A DNA stretch of 64,000 nt from Korobacter sp963758505 (GCA_963758505.1 CAVWVJ010000003.1:1364001-1428000), one strand, 5' to 3'; positions 1 through 10,221 are shown, numbered from the stretch's first letter. A program made the numbers and translations. Notes: generated from the letters alone by a model not told the origin.

Positions 1-1
1 G

Positions 2-685
2 GCGCTCAGCGTGGTGGGCATGCACCTCAGCCGGATGGCGGAAGAATTGATTCTCTTCTCCACCACGGAGTTTGGCTTTGTTGTGTTGCCGGAGCGCTAC
101 GCCACCGGCAGCAGCGCGATGCCGCAGAAGAAAAACCCCGATTCGCTCGAGCTGCTGCGTGGCAAAAGCGCGGCTCTCCTGGCGAACGCGATCCAACTCT
201 CGGTCACGTTAAAGGCGCTTCCGCTCGCCTACAACAAGGACATGCAGGAGACGCAGCAACCGGTCTTCGCGAGCGCGGAGGAGTGCGTCTCGATGCTGCG
301 CATTGCCGCTGGTTTTCTGCGCGATCTGAAGTTCAATACTGCCGTCATGCATACGGCGGCGAGTACGGGATACATGAACGCGATGTCAGCGGCTGGATAT
401 CTTGTGCAGCAAGGAATCCCATTCCGTCGCGCGCACGAGTTAATCGGAGCTGCGGTGCAATTGGCGATTCAGAAGCACTGCGAGCTGCAGGATCTCTCCG
501 CCGAAGATTATGCGCAGGCCGGGCTTCCGGTAGAAGAAGGATTCTACGCGGCGCTGCAGCTGCCGGCCGTGCTGGCCCAGCACGATGTTCCGGGTGGCAC
601 TGCGCCTGCTCGCGTCGCTGCCGCGCTGCAGGTGGCGAAGGAGAGACTCGCGGCAATGGGGGAGGCGCAACATGTTTGTTCGTAA
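2..685 (+). CDS. argH: Argininosuccinate lyase, C-terminal part (gene starts before the window)
   Basis: The reading frame is already open at the left edge, so only the last 227 codons are present. The protein belongs to the fumarase/aspartase superfamily and would split argininosuccinate into arginine and fumarate, the last step of arginine synthesis, in the cytosol. The superfamily signature is seen directly as GSSAMPQKKNPD near the start of the visible part; its Ser-containing loop holds the catalytic serine. The helical bundle and small C-terminal domain follow, and the stop lies at 683-685. The next gene starts inside this one (ATG at 672, 14-nt overlap), so the two are probably translated from one message. 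Only the truncation leaves any doubt. Confidence 0.95.
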   Translation, partial: ALSVVGMHLSRMAEELILFSTTEFGFVVLPERYATGSSAMPQKKNPDSLELLRGKSAALLANAIQLSVTLKALPLAYNKDMQETQQPVFASAEECVSMLRIAAGFLRDLKFNTAVMHTAASTGYMNAMSAAGYLVQQGIPFRRAHELIGAAVQLAIQKHCELQDLSAEDYAQAGLPVEEGFYAALQLPAVLAQHDVPGGTAPARVAAALQVAKERLAAMGEAQHVCS

Positions 686-1193
686 GGCGATCCTTCCCGA
701 CGCCAATGCCATCGATGAGTTGATCCGCGCGCATACCACCGACGGCACGCTGTTGCCGCGGACGCTGACGGAGATCTGCGCCGATATTCGCGATTTCGTG
801 GTGGCGGAGGTAGATGGAAGGATCGTTGGGTGCGGGGCGCTGCACCTGTACGGCATGCATCTCGCCGAAATCCGTTCCATCAACGTGCTCGACGAATTTC
901 GCGGGCAGAAGCTGGGAGTGCAGATCGTGCAGGCGCTGATGGAAGAGGCGCGTCACCAGCACGTTACCTGCGTCTGCCTGTTCACACGGGTGCCGGAATT
1001 CTTCGGCAGCCTGGGCTTCCGGATCGCAGACCGCGACCGGCTTCCCGACAAGGTTTACAAAGACTGCATGAAATGCCCGCGCAACCAGGCGTGTGACGAA
1101 ATCGCGATGTATCGAGGCGAATTGCCGAAGGCCTCTCACCTGCCGAAAGGCTTTCGTCCTTCCGACATCGTGCGGATCGTGCCGGTGACTTGA
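672..1193 (+). CDS. GNAT N-acetyltransferase, short ArgA-like N-acetylglutamate synthase
   Basis: This 173-residue protein is a single GNAT domain. The central part, around the EFRGQKLGVQIVQALMEEA stretch (about residues 75-95), is the acetyl-CoA pyrophosphate-binding motif A. The C-terminal third has the FFGSLGF motif and a Cys pair (CMKCPRNQAC) usual in stand-alone ArgA-type enzymes that acetylate glutamate at the start of arginine synthesis. There is no amino-acid-kinase domain, unlike E. coli ArgA. The ATG at 672 was chosen over upstream in-frame codons because the domain begins there and it overlaps the argH end by 14 nt, typical of translational coupling. Position after argH supports the arginine role; another acetyl acceptor cannot be excluded. 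Confidence 0.85.
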   Translation: MFVRKAILPDANAIDELIRAHTTDGTLLPRTLTEICADIRDFVVAEVDGRIVGCGALHLYGMHLAEIRSINVLDEFRGQKLGVQIVQALMEEARHQHVTCVCLFTRVPEFFGSLGFRIADRDRLPDKVYKDCMKCPRNQACDEIAMYRGELPKASHLPKGFRPSDIVRIVPVT

Positions 1194-1211
1194 GTCAGGC
1201 CGCGGTAAGGG

Positions 1212-3767
1212 TCACTTCTTCCGAAGGTGAACCGCCACGGTCTTTGACTCGTAAGCATTTCCGTTCGCAGGTGGGAACCCGACTTTCAGCATTCGCCGGC
1301 CTTGATCTTCGACGATCTCCGCGTTGTCCACGGATTGAATTTCCGCATCCCCGCCGGTTTTCACAAAATAACTATGTCCGGCTCTGCCGCTGACCGTGAA
1401 GCTAGCTGTAGAGCCCGACCACTGTTCGGTGGTGAAGCGCAGTCCCTCGCTTTCGAACCCGAGCGCGGGCAGTTCAGAGGCATACTCCAGGCCGAAGTCG
1501 TTGTTGACGTGGTAGACGACCGTGGTCGTGGCTCCGGCGGCGATTGTAAAGCGCAAGGACAAATGCTGATCCTGGGAGTTGCGTTGCACGTCAACCGGCT
1601 TGCGCTGAGATCCGACGGTGGCGCTGGTACATGTGGCAAGCGGCGAGAGCGCAGGCGAGAGCGTGACTTGAGCGGTTGCGTCCCCATGATTCGCGAGAGC
1701 GAAGGTGAGACCGCTGCTGTGGCGCGTATAGGAGACGGAGATATTTGCGCCGCCGGCGCGGACGTTCTCAAGCGTCGCGTTGTTCCAGGTTGCGGGGAAG
1801 TGTGGAGCGAGCGTGAGCGTTCCATCGGATCGCGCATCGAGAGCAAACATTCCGCGCAGGATGGAACTGACGACCATGCCGGAGGACCATATCTGGTGCG
1901 GCGTGCTGGTGGAGAGCGGGACGAAATATTTGCCCGAGAGAACTTCGGTGACGTGCCCAGGCTGCCCGGAGTGCGCGAGCAGTGCGTTGTCGCGCATCTG
2001 CGCGTAGCCTTCGAGGGCGCGATGGAAACGATAATCGGCGACCGAAGCCCATCCGGTGAACAGCGGCCAAACCGAGCCGAAATGGTAGCCGGAAGGATCG
2101 TACAGAGGATCTTTGTCGGAGATGATCCTCGAACCCCAATCGGCGGTAATGTCCGGCGCAGCGAGCAGGTTGAGAGTGCTCTGCGCCTTTTGGTCGGAAA
2201 TGCTCGTCCACCACATCGGCGCGGTGACGAGCACCGTTGGGTGATCGACTATCTTGCCCGAGGGATCGATACCGAAGGCGAGAGAGCCAGTATTGCCGGA
2301 CCAGAAATCCACGTCCAATCTCTTTTGCAGGCTATCGGCTTCCTCTTGCGCTTGCTGCGCAACCTCGCCCTGGCCGTTCATGCGCGCCAGCTCGCGCATC
2401 GATTGGATCGCCACGACGGATAGTCCGGCCTGATAGAACTCGGTCTCGACCAGCGGGCGCAGAGGACCACCCTCGACCCACCCGTGCCCAACGCCCTCGT
2501 TCCGCGGCCACACGCCATTGGCGCGGGTGCTGAGCAGGAAGGTATAGGCGCGCGACAGGTGATCCCAGTTCGCCTTCAGCCATTCCTGATCGCCGGTTGT
2601 GCGCATATACTCTCGCGCGACGATCAGGAAAAGTGGCGTTGCATCCGCCGATGCGAACGCGTATGGGTACGCCTTGAACCAGTCAGTTTCGGTCGCAAGA
2701 TGAGCGATCTCGTGCGCGATCCTGCCGTCTTGACGCTGGAACTTGGCGAGGAAGTTCAGGACCGCTTTCACGTTCTCGAAGTCTCCTTCCTTCAGCAGGG
2801 CGAGGCTGGTCCAGAGGGAATCGCGGCCGAAGAACCAGTTGAAGCCGGCGCGATAGTTGAAGGAGGTGCGATATCCGGCGATCATGCCATAGCCATCGCC
2901 GGGGCTATTGACCATGCCTTGCAGCACGGCGATGCGCGACCAGTCGTAGGCCGATTGCATTGCCGCATCCGGCACCGAGATGTTGACCGTCTTCTGCAGG
3001 TAGTCGTTGTAGTACCTTTCCGACTCGCGCATGCGATCCTGGCTGTGGGCGAGCAGATCGTCGTAGGTGTTGAGCGCGGCTTGGGGATTCTCGGTGGAGA
3101 GCGCCCAGGCGATCGCGAATTGCTGGTGCCCCTTCGCGGAACTTCCGAGCGTGAACGAAATCCTGTTGGAGGAAGAGTAATTGCTGTCGTACGGCACACT
3201 CAGGATGGAGGCGGTCGGAGATCCGAAGAGGCCGAAGAGTTTGCGCCCGTCCGCTCCTACTTCGAAGCGATGCGTATCTTCGTGGTAATGGAAATAGGTT
3301 CCACCGACGGAGGCCGGCCATGCAAGTTGGACATCGGGTTCCAGCTGGGCTTCGACGGCGAGATCGCTCGTAGAGTCGACCTCGATCATGATCAGCGCGC
3401 CGGGCTCACGCACCGGGGCAAACAGGGTCTCGCGGACAGAAAAATCGTCGCCCGCATATACGATTGTGGTCGATTCGGGGCGGGTGATCACGGTTCTCGA
3501 CAGCGACTCGGCGGGAATCTCGATTTGATTGGTGTGGAAGACGAGGTGAAAGTTCTTGAAGAACTTCAGCGGATAGACCCAACCTTCCACGAACCCGCTC
3601 TCGTTGCCGAAGATCGCCGCTTGCTGTCCGACGGAATCCACAAACTCCCAGGGACGCGACTCGCGGACAATTGCCATCGACGCGGAGGTGGGCTGAGCGA
3701 AGAGTTGCCAGGCACAGAGGAAGGAGATAACGATCAGGAGGGCGCAACAGCGAGCGGGCGCATGCAT
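1212..3767 (-). CDS. Secreted six-hairpin glycosidase (amylo-alpha-1,6-glucosidase / GH63-like)
   Basis: This 851-residue protein has a signal peptide (hydrophobic LLIVISFLCAWQLFAQ, about residues 9-25), so it acts in the periplasm or outside. An N-terminal beta-sandwich region (about 30-260) precedes an (alpha/alpha)6 toroid (about 265-680). The toroid carries motifs usual in glycogen-debranching/GH63-type clan GH-G enzymes: NWFFGRDSLW, a long helix-rich core, WPRNEGVGHGWVEGGP and GSVWPLFTGW. A C-terminal beta domain follows. The substrate cannot be read from sequence; alpha-linked glucans or mannosyl/glucosyl oligosaccharides are likely. It is divergent from the GH3 gene, with 166 nt between the two starts, which suggests a shared polysaccharide-use locus. 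It ends 18 nt from the GNAT gene, tail to tail. Confidence 0.75.
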   Translation of the reverse strand: MHAPARCCALLIVISFLCAWQLFAQPTSASMAIVRESRPWEFVDSVGQQAAIFGNESGFVEGWVYPLKFFKNFHLVFHTNQIEIPAESLSRTVITRPESTTIVYAGDDFSVRETLFAPVREPGALIMIEVDSTSDLAVEAQLEPDVQLAWPASVGGTYFHYHEDTHRFEVGADGRKLFGLFGSPTASILSVPYDSNYSSSNRISFTLGSSAKGHQQFAIAWALSTENPQAALNTYDDLLAHSQDRMRESERYYNDYLQKTVNISVPDAAMQSAYDWSRIAVLQGMVNSPGDGYGMIAGYRTSFNYRAGFNWFFGRDSLWTSLALLKEGDFENVKAVLNFLAKFQRQDGRIAHEIAHLATETDWFKAYPYAFASADATPLFLIVAREYMRTTGDQEWLKANWDHLSRAYTFLLSTRANGVWPRNEGVGHGWVEGGPLRPLVETEFYQAGLSVVAIQSMRELARMNGQGEVAQQAQEEADSLQKRLDVDFWSGNTGSLAFGIDPSGKIVDHPTVLVTAPMWWTSISDQKAQSTLNLLAAPDITADWGSRIISDKDPLYDPSGYHFGSVWPLFTGWASVADYRFHRALEGYAQMRDNALLAHSGQPGHVTEVLSGKYFVPLSTSTPHQIWSSGMVVSSILRGMFALDARSDGTLTLAPHFPATWNNATLENVRAGGANISVSYTRHSSGLTFALANHGDATAQVTLSPALSPLATCTSATVGSQRKPVDVQRNSQDQHLSLRFTIAAGATTTVVYHVNNDFGLEYASELPALGFESEGLRFTTEQWSGSTASFTVSGRAGHSYFVKTGGDAEIQSVDNAEIVEDQGRRMLKVGFPPANGNAYESKTVAVHLRKK

Positions 3768-3821
3768 GGCGCCCCTAGGCTACCGGAAATCGCAGGAACT
3801 GTCAGGCGAAAGACCACGCGG

Positions 3822-3850
3822 TTGATTCGCGCGGATGATTTCCTTACACT
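3822..3850 (+). promoter_or_regulatory. Candidate sigma-70 promoter of the GH3 gene
   Basis: TTGATT (3822-3827) and TACACT (3845-3850) are separated by 17 nt and lie 84 nt before the chosen ATG of the GH3 gene. Each hexamer matches the consensus at four of six positions. This is a motif match only. Confidence 0.35.
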
Positions 3851-3933
3851 TGCCGGCTGGTCTCATGCTCGCTTTTCAACGATGCCAGCGGACTTCCATC
3901 CAATCCTTCGATCTTCACGAAAAGGCCCAATCG

Positions 3934-6430
3934 ATGAAGCGCAATTCTCTCGCGAAATTTCCGCTCTTACTTTTGCTTCTTACGGCGCTGGGGTCTTACG
4001 CGCAGAATGGCCCGACGCACCAGCAGGCGTTGGAACGAGCGCAGAAGATCGTCCGCCAGATGACGCTGCCCGAGAAGATCGACTACATCGGCGGTTACGA
4101 ATCTTTTTACATCCGCGCGATGCCGAAGCTCGGCGTTCCTGCACTGAAGATGGCGGACGGGCCCATCGGGGTGCGCAATTACGGGGATTCGACCGCCTAT
4201 CCTGCGGGCATCGCGATGGCGGCCAGTTGGGATACGGAACTCGTGAAGCGCTTTGGCGCGTCATTGGGTTCCGACGCGCGCGCGCGAGGCGTGCACTTCA
4301 TGCTGGGGCCCGGGGTGAATATCTATCGCGCGCCGATGTGCGGACGCAACTTCGAATATTTCGGCGAAGATCCGTACCTTGCGTCGCGCATGGCGGTGGC
4401 AGATATCGAAGGCATCCAGAGCCAGGGTGTGATTGCGACGGTGAAACACTTCGACGCCAACAACCAGGAGTGGGACCGGCACAACGTGAGCTCCGACATC
4501 GACGAGCGTACGTTACGCGAGATTTATCTGCCCACGTTTGAAGCGGCGGTGACGGAGGCGCACGTGGGCGCGATCATGGATTCCTACAACCTGGTCAATG
4601 GCGTGCACATGACGCAGAACGGGCGGATGAACACAGATATCGCGCGCCACGAGTGGGGCTTCCCCGGCATTGTCATGTCGGATTGGGACGCGACCTACGA
4701 TGGCATAGCAGCGGCCAACGGCGGCCTCGACCTCGAAATGCCCAATGGCAAATTCATGAACCGTAAAGACCCTGCTTGCGGCGGTGCAGAGCGGCGCCGT
4801 TCAAGAATCGACGATCGACGAAAAGGTTTTGCACATCTTGACGACGGCCATCGAGTTCGGCTTCTTCGACCGGGCGCAGCTGACGACGGGGACGCCACTC
4901 GACAATCCCGAATCGAGGGCGGTGGCGCTGAAGGCCGCGCAAGAGGGCGCGGTGCTGCTGAAGAATGATGGGATCCTGCCGTTCGATAGGGCCAAGATCA
5001 AGACGATCACGGTGATCGGGCCGAATGCTGCCGTAGCAGTCACGGGTGGTGGAGGCAGTTCGCTGGTGCATCCCTTCTCGGCGAAGACGCCGGTGGAGGC
5101 GGTCAAGGCGCTCGTCGGGCCGGCGGTCACCGTGGACTACAAGCCCGGCGTGTTGCTTGATGCGGACCTGTTCGACGGGACCAAGTTCACCACCACGCCG
5201 GACGGAAGCACTCCGGGCATGGTTGCAGAGTTCTTTAACAATCGCGATCTCTCCGGTCCGGCGGCGTTGCGAAGAACGGATGCGCACGTGGACTTCGACT
5301 GGCAGGAAGGGAGCTATACGCCCGGCGGCCCAAACGACAATTTCTCGGCGCGGTGGGTTGGCTATTACACACCGGCGGCGGACGGCAAGTATGCGTTCTC
5401 GGTTTCGGCTGACGATGGATTCCGGCTGTTTGTCGATGACAAACCGCTGATGGAGCAGTGGCAATATCAAGGTGCGTCGCTGGTGACGAAGAAGCTGGCG
5501 CTGGCGGCTGGACATCCCTACAAGATCCGGCTTGAATACTTCGAGGGCACCGGGCACGCGAGTATCGGGTTCGGTATATCGAACGGCGTGACCCGGGCCG
5601 AGACGGAGGCGGTCGAAGCGGCGAAAAATGCGGACGCGGTGATCCTCTGCGTGGGCTTCAATGCGAAGTCGGAAGGCGAGGGTTCGGACCGGCCATTCCA
5701 ACTGCCGGAGGAACAGGTCTCGCTGATCCGCGCGGTTCTGGCAGCGAACAAGCATACGGCGATCGTGCTGAATGCCGGCGGCAACGTGGACATGCGGCCG
5801 TTCATCGAGGCGACGCCGGCACTGCTGCACGTGTGGTACTCGGGCGAAGAGGGCGCTACGGCGATGGCGCAGATTCTCTTCGGCGAGGTGAATCCTTCGG
5901 GCAAGCTTCCGGTTTCGTTCGAACGCCGCTGGGAAGACAACGCGACCTACCACAGCTACTACGACCCGACCGGCAGCAAGCATGTGAAGTACAGCGAAGG
6001 AATTTTCCTCGGTTATCGCCACTTCGATCAGTCGGATGTGAAGCCCATGTTCCCCTTCGGCTTCGGACTCTCGTATACCACCTTCCAATATGGGGAACTC
6101 AGGATCTCGCCGCCGGGCGCGGACAGCACGGTTGCGGTGACCTTTCAGGTAACGAACACCGGCAATCGGGAAGGCGCGGAGATCGCCGAGGTGTATGTCG
6201 GAGAGAAGAACCCGAAGGTCCCGCGGCCGGTGAAGGAACTCAAAGGCTTTGCGCGCGTGGATCTCAAGCCGGGCGAGGCGCGGGCGGTCACGGTCGACCT
6301 CAATCGACGCGCCTTCGAATACTACGACGTGAACCGCAAGCAGTGGACGATGGATCCGGCACAGTTCGAGATCCTGGTCGGAAGTTCGTCGGAAAAGATC
6401 GAACTCGAGGGCAAGGTGGAGATGAAGTAG
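3934..6430 (+). pseudogene. Secreted GH3 beta-glucosidase with PA14 insert, broken by a single +1 frameshift
   Basis: The gene is homologous along its whole length to GH3 beta-glucosidases with a PA14 insertion, but in two frames. Frame one runs from ATG 3934 (signal peptide, LLLLLLTALGSYAQ) through the N-terminal TIM barrel to the nucleophile motif MSDWDATYDG and on to NRK at about 4767. The fit then continues in the next frame (TLLAAVQSGAVQ) from 4769 to the stop at 6430. The second half holds the (alpha/beta)6 domain, a PA14 domain (about GMVAEFFNN to GFGIS), an acid/base region and a C-terminal fibronectin-III-like domain. The span is 2497 nt, exactly one base more than 832 codons. An AAAGG-like ribosome site lies 10 nt before 3934. 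It may be a real null allele or a base-call error; the enzyme would hydrolyse terminal beta-D-glucosides. Confidence 0.85.
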
Positions 6431-6572
6431 GCTGGCGCGTAGGTTTGCCGGTCGCAAGAGCCGTGAATGCGAAGCCTCCTCGGGCAGAACCGTCGTCGGG
6501 CTGTTGCTGCGACGTTGGCGCCTCGCGGCGACAAACGTTTTAACAATCGAGTGCATGGAGTAACGTTCCGGA

Positions 6573-7490
6573 ATGAAATCGGCAATCGTTCTTCTGTTGC
6601 TTTCGTGTGTAGCGTGGACGCAATCCGCGCCACCGGCGCCGCAGTCTCCTTTGCATACCCGCGACCTGCTCTGGCAGAAGATGACCGGCGAGGTCACGCG
6701 CATGGAAAAAACCTTCGATGGCGTGATGGGCGTGGTGATTCGCGACCTGACCGATGGACGCGAATTCGCGGTGAATGCGGACGATATTTTCCCGTCCGCC
6801 AGTTCGATCAAGCTTCCGCTGCTGGCGGAGCTGTACCGTGAGTCGCAGAGCGGCACGGGCGCCAAGCTCACGGACCCGTACACATTTCGCAAGGAAGACC
6901 TGGTGGATGACAGCGCGGTAATGCAGAACCTGACGCCGGGCGTGAGCCGCATCACCAATCACGACCTGGCCGGGTTCGTGGTTGCGGTGAGCGATAACGC
7001 GGCGTCCAATGTGCTGATCGAGCGTGTCGGCATGGACAACGTGAACCGCATGCTGGACGGACTCGGGCTGCACCAGACGCGGCTGCGGCGCAAGATGATC
7101 GATCTCCAGGCGGCGAAGAAGGGAAACGAGAATGTTTCCACGCCGCACGAGATGGCCGCGCTGCTGGAGGACATTTATCGCAACAAGATCCTCAACCCTG
7201 CGACGACGGAAGAGTTTTTCAACCTGATGTGCACGAAGAAAGAGAGTCCGCTTCCAAAGTTGCTGCCTGACGATACGAGGATCGCCAACAAACCCGGCGA
7301 ACTGGATGGGGTGCGCAACGATTCCGGCATCGTGTTCGTGAAGGGACGGCCGTACGTGATCAGCGTGATGACGACGTATGCGCACGACGACCACGCGGCC
7401 ACGGAGGCGATCAGCCGGATCTCGCTGGTGGCGTACCGGTATTTCGAGGCGGTTTCCGTCAGCAGCGAATATGGAAGGAAGATGGAATAG
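6573..7490 (+). CDS. Class A beta-lactamase-like serine hydrolase, exported
   Basis: This 305-residue protein begins with a signal peptide (VLLLLSCVAWTQSA). The penicillin-binding fold motifs are in order: S77-S-I-K80 (SxxK nucleophile), S140-D-N142 and K240-P-G242 in place of the usual KTG. The omega-loop glutamate of class A lactamases is not obvious; the segment RRKMIDLQAA takes its place. It may therefore be a divergent class A lactamase or a related serine hydrolase/peptidase that acts on peptidoglycan-type substrates. The gene lies alone, 142 nt after the GH3 gene, and converges on the zinc-ribbon gene. Fold assignment is firm; antibiotic hydrolysis is not shown. Confidence 0.8.
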   Translation: MKSAIVLLLLSCVAWTQSAPPAPQSPLHTRDLLWQKMTGEVTRMEKTFDGVMGVVIRDLTDGREFAVNADDIFPSASSIKLPLLAELYRESQSGTGAKLTDPYTFRKEDLVDDSAVMQNLTPGVSRITNHDLAGFVVAVSDNAASNVLIERVGMDNVNRMLDGLGLHQTRLRRKMIDLQAAKKGNENVSTPHEMAALLEDIYRNKILNPATTEEFFNLMCTKKESPLPKLLPDDTRIANKPGELDGVRNDSGIVFVKGRPYVISVMTTYAHDDHAATEAISRISLVAYRYFEAVSVSSEYGRKME

Positions 7491-7534
7491 ATTGGCGATT
7501 GGGTATAGCAGCGTTTTTTCCTGGCGACGGCGCA

Positions 7535-7586
7535 GGGCTAAAGCCCATTCAACTTTTGGCCGTTTCGGCACGACTGAAGTCATGCC
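7535..7586. repeat. Composite REP-like intergenic repeat, copy 1 (partial)
   Basis: Two short palindromic pieces lie between converging genes: GGGCTAAAGCCC (7535-7546) and GGCACGACTGAAGTCATGCC (7567-7586), followed by CCTTCACAAA. The same order of pieces occurs at 10323-10372, and degenerately at 22230-22330. The unit looks like a dispersed REP-type element with stem-loop potential. Confidence 0.6.
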
Positions 7587-7645
7587 CCTTCACAAATGTG
7601 CTTGGGCATCCGAAAGGCACTCGGCTGCCACCATCAGCCCCGGCG

Positions 7646-8803
7646 CTAGTGGTGTGAGAGCGTCGCATAGATCATCAGCACGATGAGAATCGAGATGACG
7701 AGCAACGCAATCTTGATGACGCTGTAGGGGCGCTCGCCCTGGACCTGGCCGGTGGAGGCGTTCACCACGACCTGGTAGGCCTTGTTCTGGAAGCGGTAGG
7801 CGCCGATCCAGACGGGCAGCAGCAGGTGGCGGAAGCCGACGTTGGCATAATTCGTATTTACCGACAAGACACGTTGTTCGTCTCCGCCGATGTCGCGGCG
7901 CGCGGCTTCCCCGATTTCGGAAGCCATGACCTGCTTGGCCTCGGTGTAACCGTCGGCGAGTTCGACCTGGTAGCGCTGGGCCTTGAAGCCGGCGAGGTAG
8001 CCCGGTTCATAGGCACAAAGCGCGTCCAATCCCCAGGGCTGAAGGGCATTGAGTTTGTGCTCCTGCACGGAACGCGAGGCGGCGACCAGGACATCGTGAA
8101 ACGAGAGATCGACGTGGCCGGAGGCGGGATACCAGCGGGTGCGCTGGACCTGGCGGGAGCAGCGGTTGCCCTTGTCATCGTTGTAATACTCGGTTTCGTA
8201 ATAGTGCTCGCCGCGCTCGCCGGTGTAGTTGCTGGCGGTCTCGGCGTCGTAGCTCCAGAAGGGAAGGTAGACGCCGTTGATGCCCTCCTGGTGCGCCATG
8301 GTCTTGAGCGCATTGGGGGCGAACCAGCGCGAACTGAGCCAGTCCTTCACTTCGCCCTGGGCTTGCGGCTTCGAGATTTTGGCGGGCAGGACAGCATCCG
8401 GTGCGAGGAGCGGATCGGCGGCCTTGGCCTGGGCAACGATGGCGGAGGCGCAGAAGGGGCAGGTACCGGCGACTTCGGGCGGCTGAAAGGTGACGGCACT
8501 GCCGCAGGCGGCACAATGGACTTCGAGTGCCTGGGGCGAGAGGGTGGTGAGGTGCGCGTCGTGCGCCTTGGATAAGAATTCCTCGAGCGGATGACAGCGC
8601 AGGCCCGCGGGTGCGGCGGTGGCCACGGCGGAGGTCGTCGCAGTCTCGACGACGGCGGCTTGGGTGGGCACGGCGGCGGTGCGTCCGCAGAAGGGGCACT
8701 TCATCATGCCGGCCGCAGGATCATATTTCATGTCGGCCGAGCAGCCGGGGCAGGGAAAGTGTTCGTGCGCAGGATCGATGGGAGTGCCGCTGCCGCTTGC
8801 CAT
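7646..8803 (-). CDS. Membrane-anchored protein with two TFIIB-type zinc ribbons
   Basis: The 385-residue product starts with one CxxC...CxxC zinc ribbon (CPGCSADMKYD...CPFC, about residues 17-38). A second ribbon follows (CAACGSAV...CPFCASAI, about 96-119). After that comes a long soluble region rich in Tyr/Trp (about 130-355) and one C-terminal transmembrane helix (about 362-382, ALLVISILIVLMIYATL). Related proteins are often mis-named replication factor Y or helicase, but no helicase motif is present. A tail-anchored protein with its ribbons in the cytosol is the simplest topology. The function is unknown. The neighbours (pyrC downstream, a lactamase converging) give no clue. Confidence 0.7.
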   Translation of the reverse strand: MASGSGTPIDPAHEHFPCPGCSADMKYDPAAGMMKCPFCGRTAAVPTQAAVVETATTSAVATAAPAGLRCHPLEEFLSKAHDAHLTTLSPQALEVHCAACGSAVTFQPPEVAGTCPFCASAIVAQAKAADPLLAPDAVLPAKISKPQAQGEVKDWLSSRWFAPNALKTMAHQEGINGVYLPFWSYDAETASNYTGERGEHYYETEYYNDDKGNRCSRQVQRTRWYPASGHVDLSFHDVLVAASRSVQEHKLNALQPWGLDALCAYEPGYLAGFKAQRYQVELADGYTEAKQVMASEIGEAARRDIGGDEQRVLSVNTNYANVGFRHLLLPVWIGAYRFQNKAYQVVVNASTGQVQGERPYSVIKIALLVISILIVLMIYATLSHH

Positions 8804-8934
8804 AGGGAGAGACCGCCTCGGAAATTCGAAGTAAATGTAACAGAAGGAAATTCGCGGGGGAATGTCGCGCCTTCACACAGTTGCAGCAGATCAGGTTCTG
8901 AACGCTGAATGACGCGAAAACAAGGGCTTAGACC

Positions 8935-10221
8935 TCAGGCTCGGTAAACCGGTCTGCCGCCGACGATGGTGGCCATGACTTTGCCGGTAAAGGTCCAGCC
9001 GTCGAAGGGAGTGTTTTTTGACTTGGAGTAGCCGCTCGCGGCCTGGTATTTCCAGGTGAGCTTGGAGTCGAAGATGACGACGTCGGCATGGGCGCCTACG
9101 GCAAGGGTGCCGCGGTGCATGAGTTGGAAGAGGCGCGCGGGATTGGTACTCATGAGCTGGAGGATGCGAGGCAGCGGCATCTCGAAGTGTTTGTGCAGGA
9201 CGGTGATGGCCAGGGGTAGAGCGGTTTCCAGGCCGATGATGCCGAAGGGGGCGCGATCGAACTCCTGCTCTTTTTCGTGGTAGGCGTGGGGGGCGTGATC
9301 GGAGGCGATGCAATCAAGGGTGCCGTCTTTGAGGCTGGCGATGATGGCGTCGCGATCGGCGGAGGAGCGGAGGGGCGGGTTCATCTTGTAGTTGGTGTCG
9401 TAGTGGCCGATGTTTTCGTCGATCAGGGTGAAGTGGTGGGGCGTGACCTCGGCGGTGACGCGGAGGTTTTCTTTTTTCGCTCGGCGCACGTGATCGAGCG
9501 CTTCGGCGGAGGAGATGTGGGCCACGTGGAGATGGGCGCGCGATTCACGGGTGAAGCGGATGTCGCGCTGCACGATGCCGGCTTCGCTGGCGTTGGGAAT
9601 CCCACGAAGCCCCAGGCGCAGCGAGGTCGCGCCATAATTCATGCTGCCGCCGGGGTGCATGCGGGGATCCTCGGCGTGCTGGACGATGGGGAGTTCGAGG
9701 CGTCCGGCAGCGCGCAGGGCTTCGCGCATGAGGTTGTCGTCGAGAATGGGACGGCCATCATCGCTGACCGCGACGGCGCCGGCGCGTTGCAGGTCGCGGT
9801 AGTTGGTGAGCTTTTCGCCCGAGCTTCCGAGGCTGGCGGCGGCGATGGGAAAGACGTTGACCACGGCGCCGCGATCGGGGTGAAGCATCCACGCGGTAAG
9901 TTCGGGGGTGTCGTTCACCGGGTTGGTGTTGGGCATGGCGCAGACGGCGGTAAAGCCTCCGGCGGCTGCCGAGTGGGTGCCGGTCGCGATGGTTTCCTTA
10001 TGCGACTGTCCGGGCTCGCGCAGGTGGACGTGCGGGTCGATGAGGCCGGGAGCCACGATGAGGTGATGGGCGTCGAACTCTTCGTCGTATTCGTTCTTGA
10101 TGCCGCCAGGCTCGGTGATGGCGGCGACGCGCCCCTCGCGAAGAAGAACGTCCATGGGGCGATCGATGTTATTGGCGGGGTCAATCACGTGCCCGCGACG
10201 GATAAGAACAGAGGAAGTCAT
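8935..10221 (-). CDS. pyrC: Dihydroorotase
   Basis: This 428-residue cytosolic amidohydrolase would catalyse the reversible cyclisation of N-carbamoyl-aspartate to dihydroorotate in pyrimidine synthesis. The metal ligands are visible: DPHVHLR (His64, His66), VSDDG (Asp about 154), QHAED (His182), VAHIS (His235) and the catalytic aspartate in ASDHAPH (Asp308). The lack of a carboxylated lysine and the VSDDG motif place it with the Aquifex/Thermus-type (PyrC/AllB-like) enzymes. Length is normal. No pyrB gene lies immediately upstream in the window, although pyrB-pyrC pairs are common; the upstream 249 nt hold a repeat instead. An allantoinase or hydantoinase role is less likely. Confidence 0.92.
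   Translation of the reverse strand: MTSSVLIRRGHVIDPANNIDRPMDVLLREGRVAAITEPGGIKNEYDEEFDAHHLIVAPGLIDPHVHLREPGQSHKETIATGTHSAAAGGFTAVCAMPNTNPVNDTPELTAWMLHPDRGAVVNVFPIAAASLGSSGEKLTNYRDLQRAGAVAVSDDGRPILDDNLMREALRAAGRLELPIVQHAEDPRMHPGGSMNYGATSLRLGLRGIPNASEAGIVQRDIRFTRESRAHLHVAHISSAEALDHVRRAKKENLRVTAEVTPHHFTLIDENIGHYDTNYKMNPPLRSSADRDAIIASLKDGTLDCIASDHAPHAYHEKEQEFDRAPFGIIGLETALPLAITVLHKHFEMPLPRILQLMSTNPARLFQLMHRGTLAVGAHADVVIFDSKLTWKYQAASGYSKSKNTPFDGWTFTGKVMATIVGGRPVYRA

Noticed and set aside
2484..4541. 685-codon open frame on the plus strand opposite the glycosidase gene
   Set aside because: It is a GC-driven shadow of the minus-strand glycosidase and the start of the GH3 gene; no domain is recognisable and it crosses two real genes.
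4760..4775. Programmed +1 frameshift in the GH3 gene
   Set aside because: There is no slippery stop context as in prfB; the extra base looks like an ordinary insertion, as in two other genes of the window.
4754..6958. 734-codon open frame on the minus strand opposite GH3 and the lactamase-like gene
   Set aside because: Arg/His-rich translation without any motif; both underlying plus-strand genes have clear catalytic motifs.
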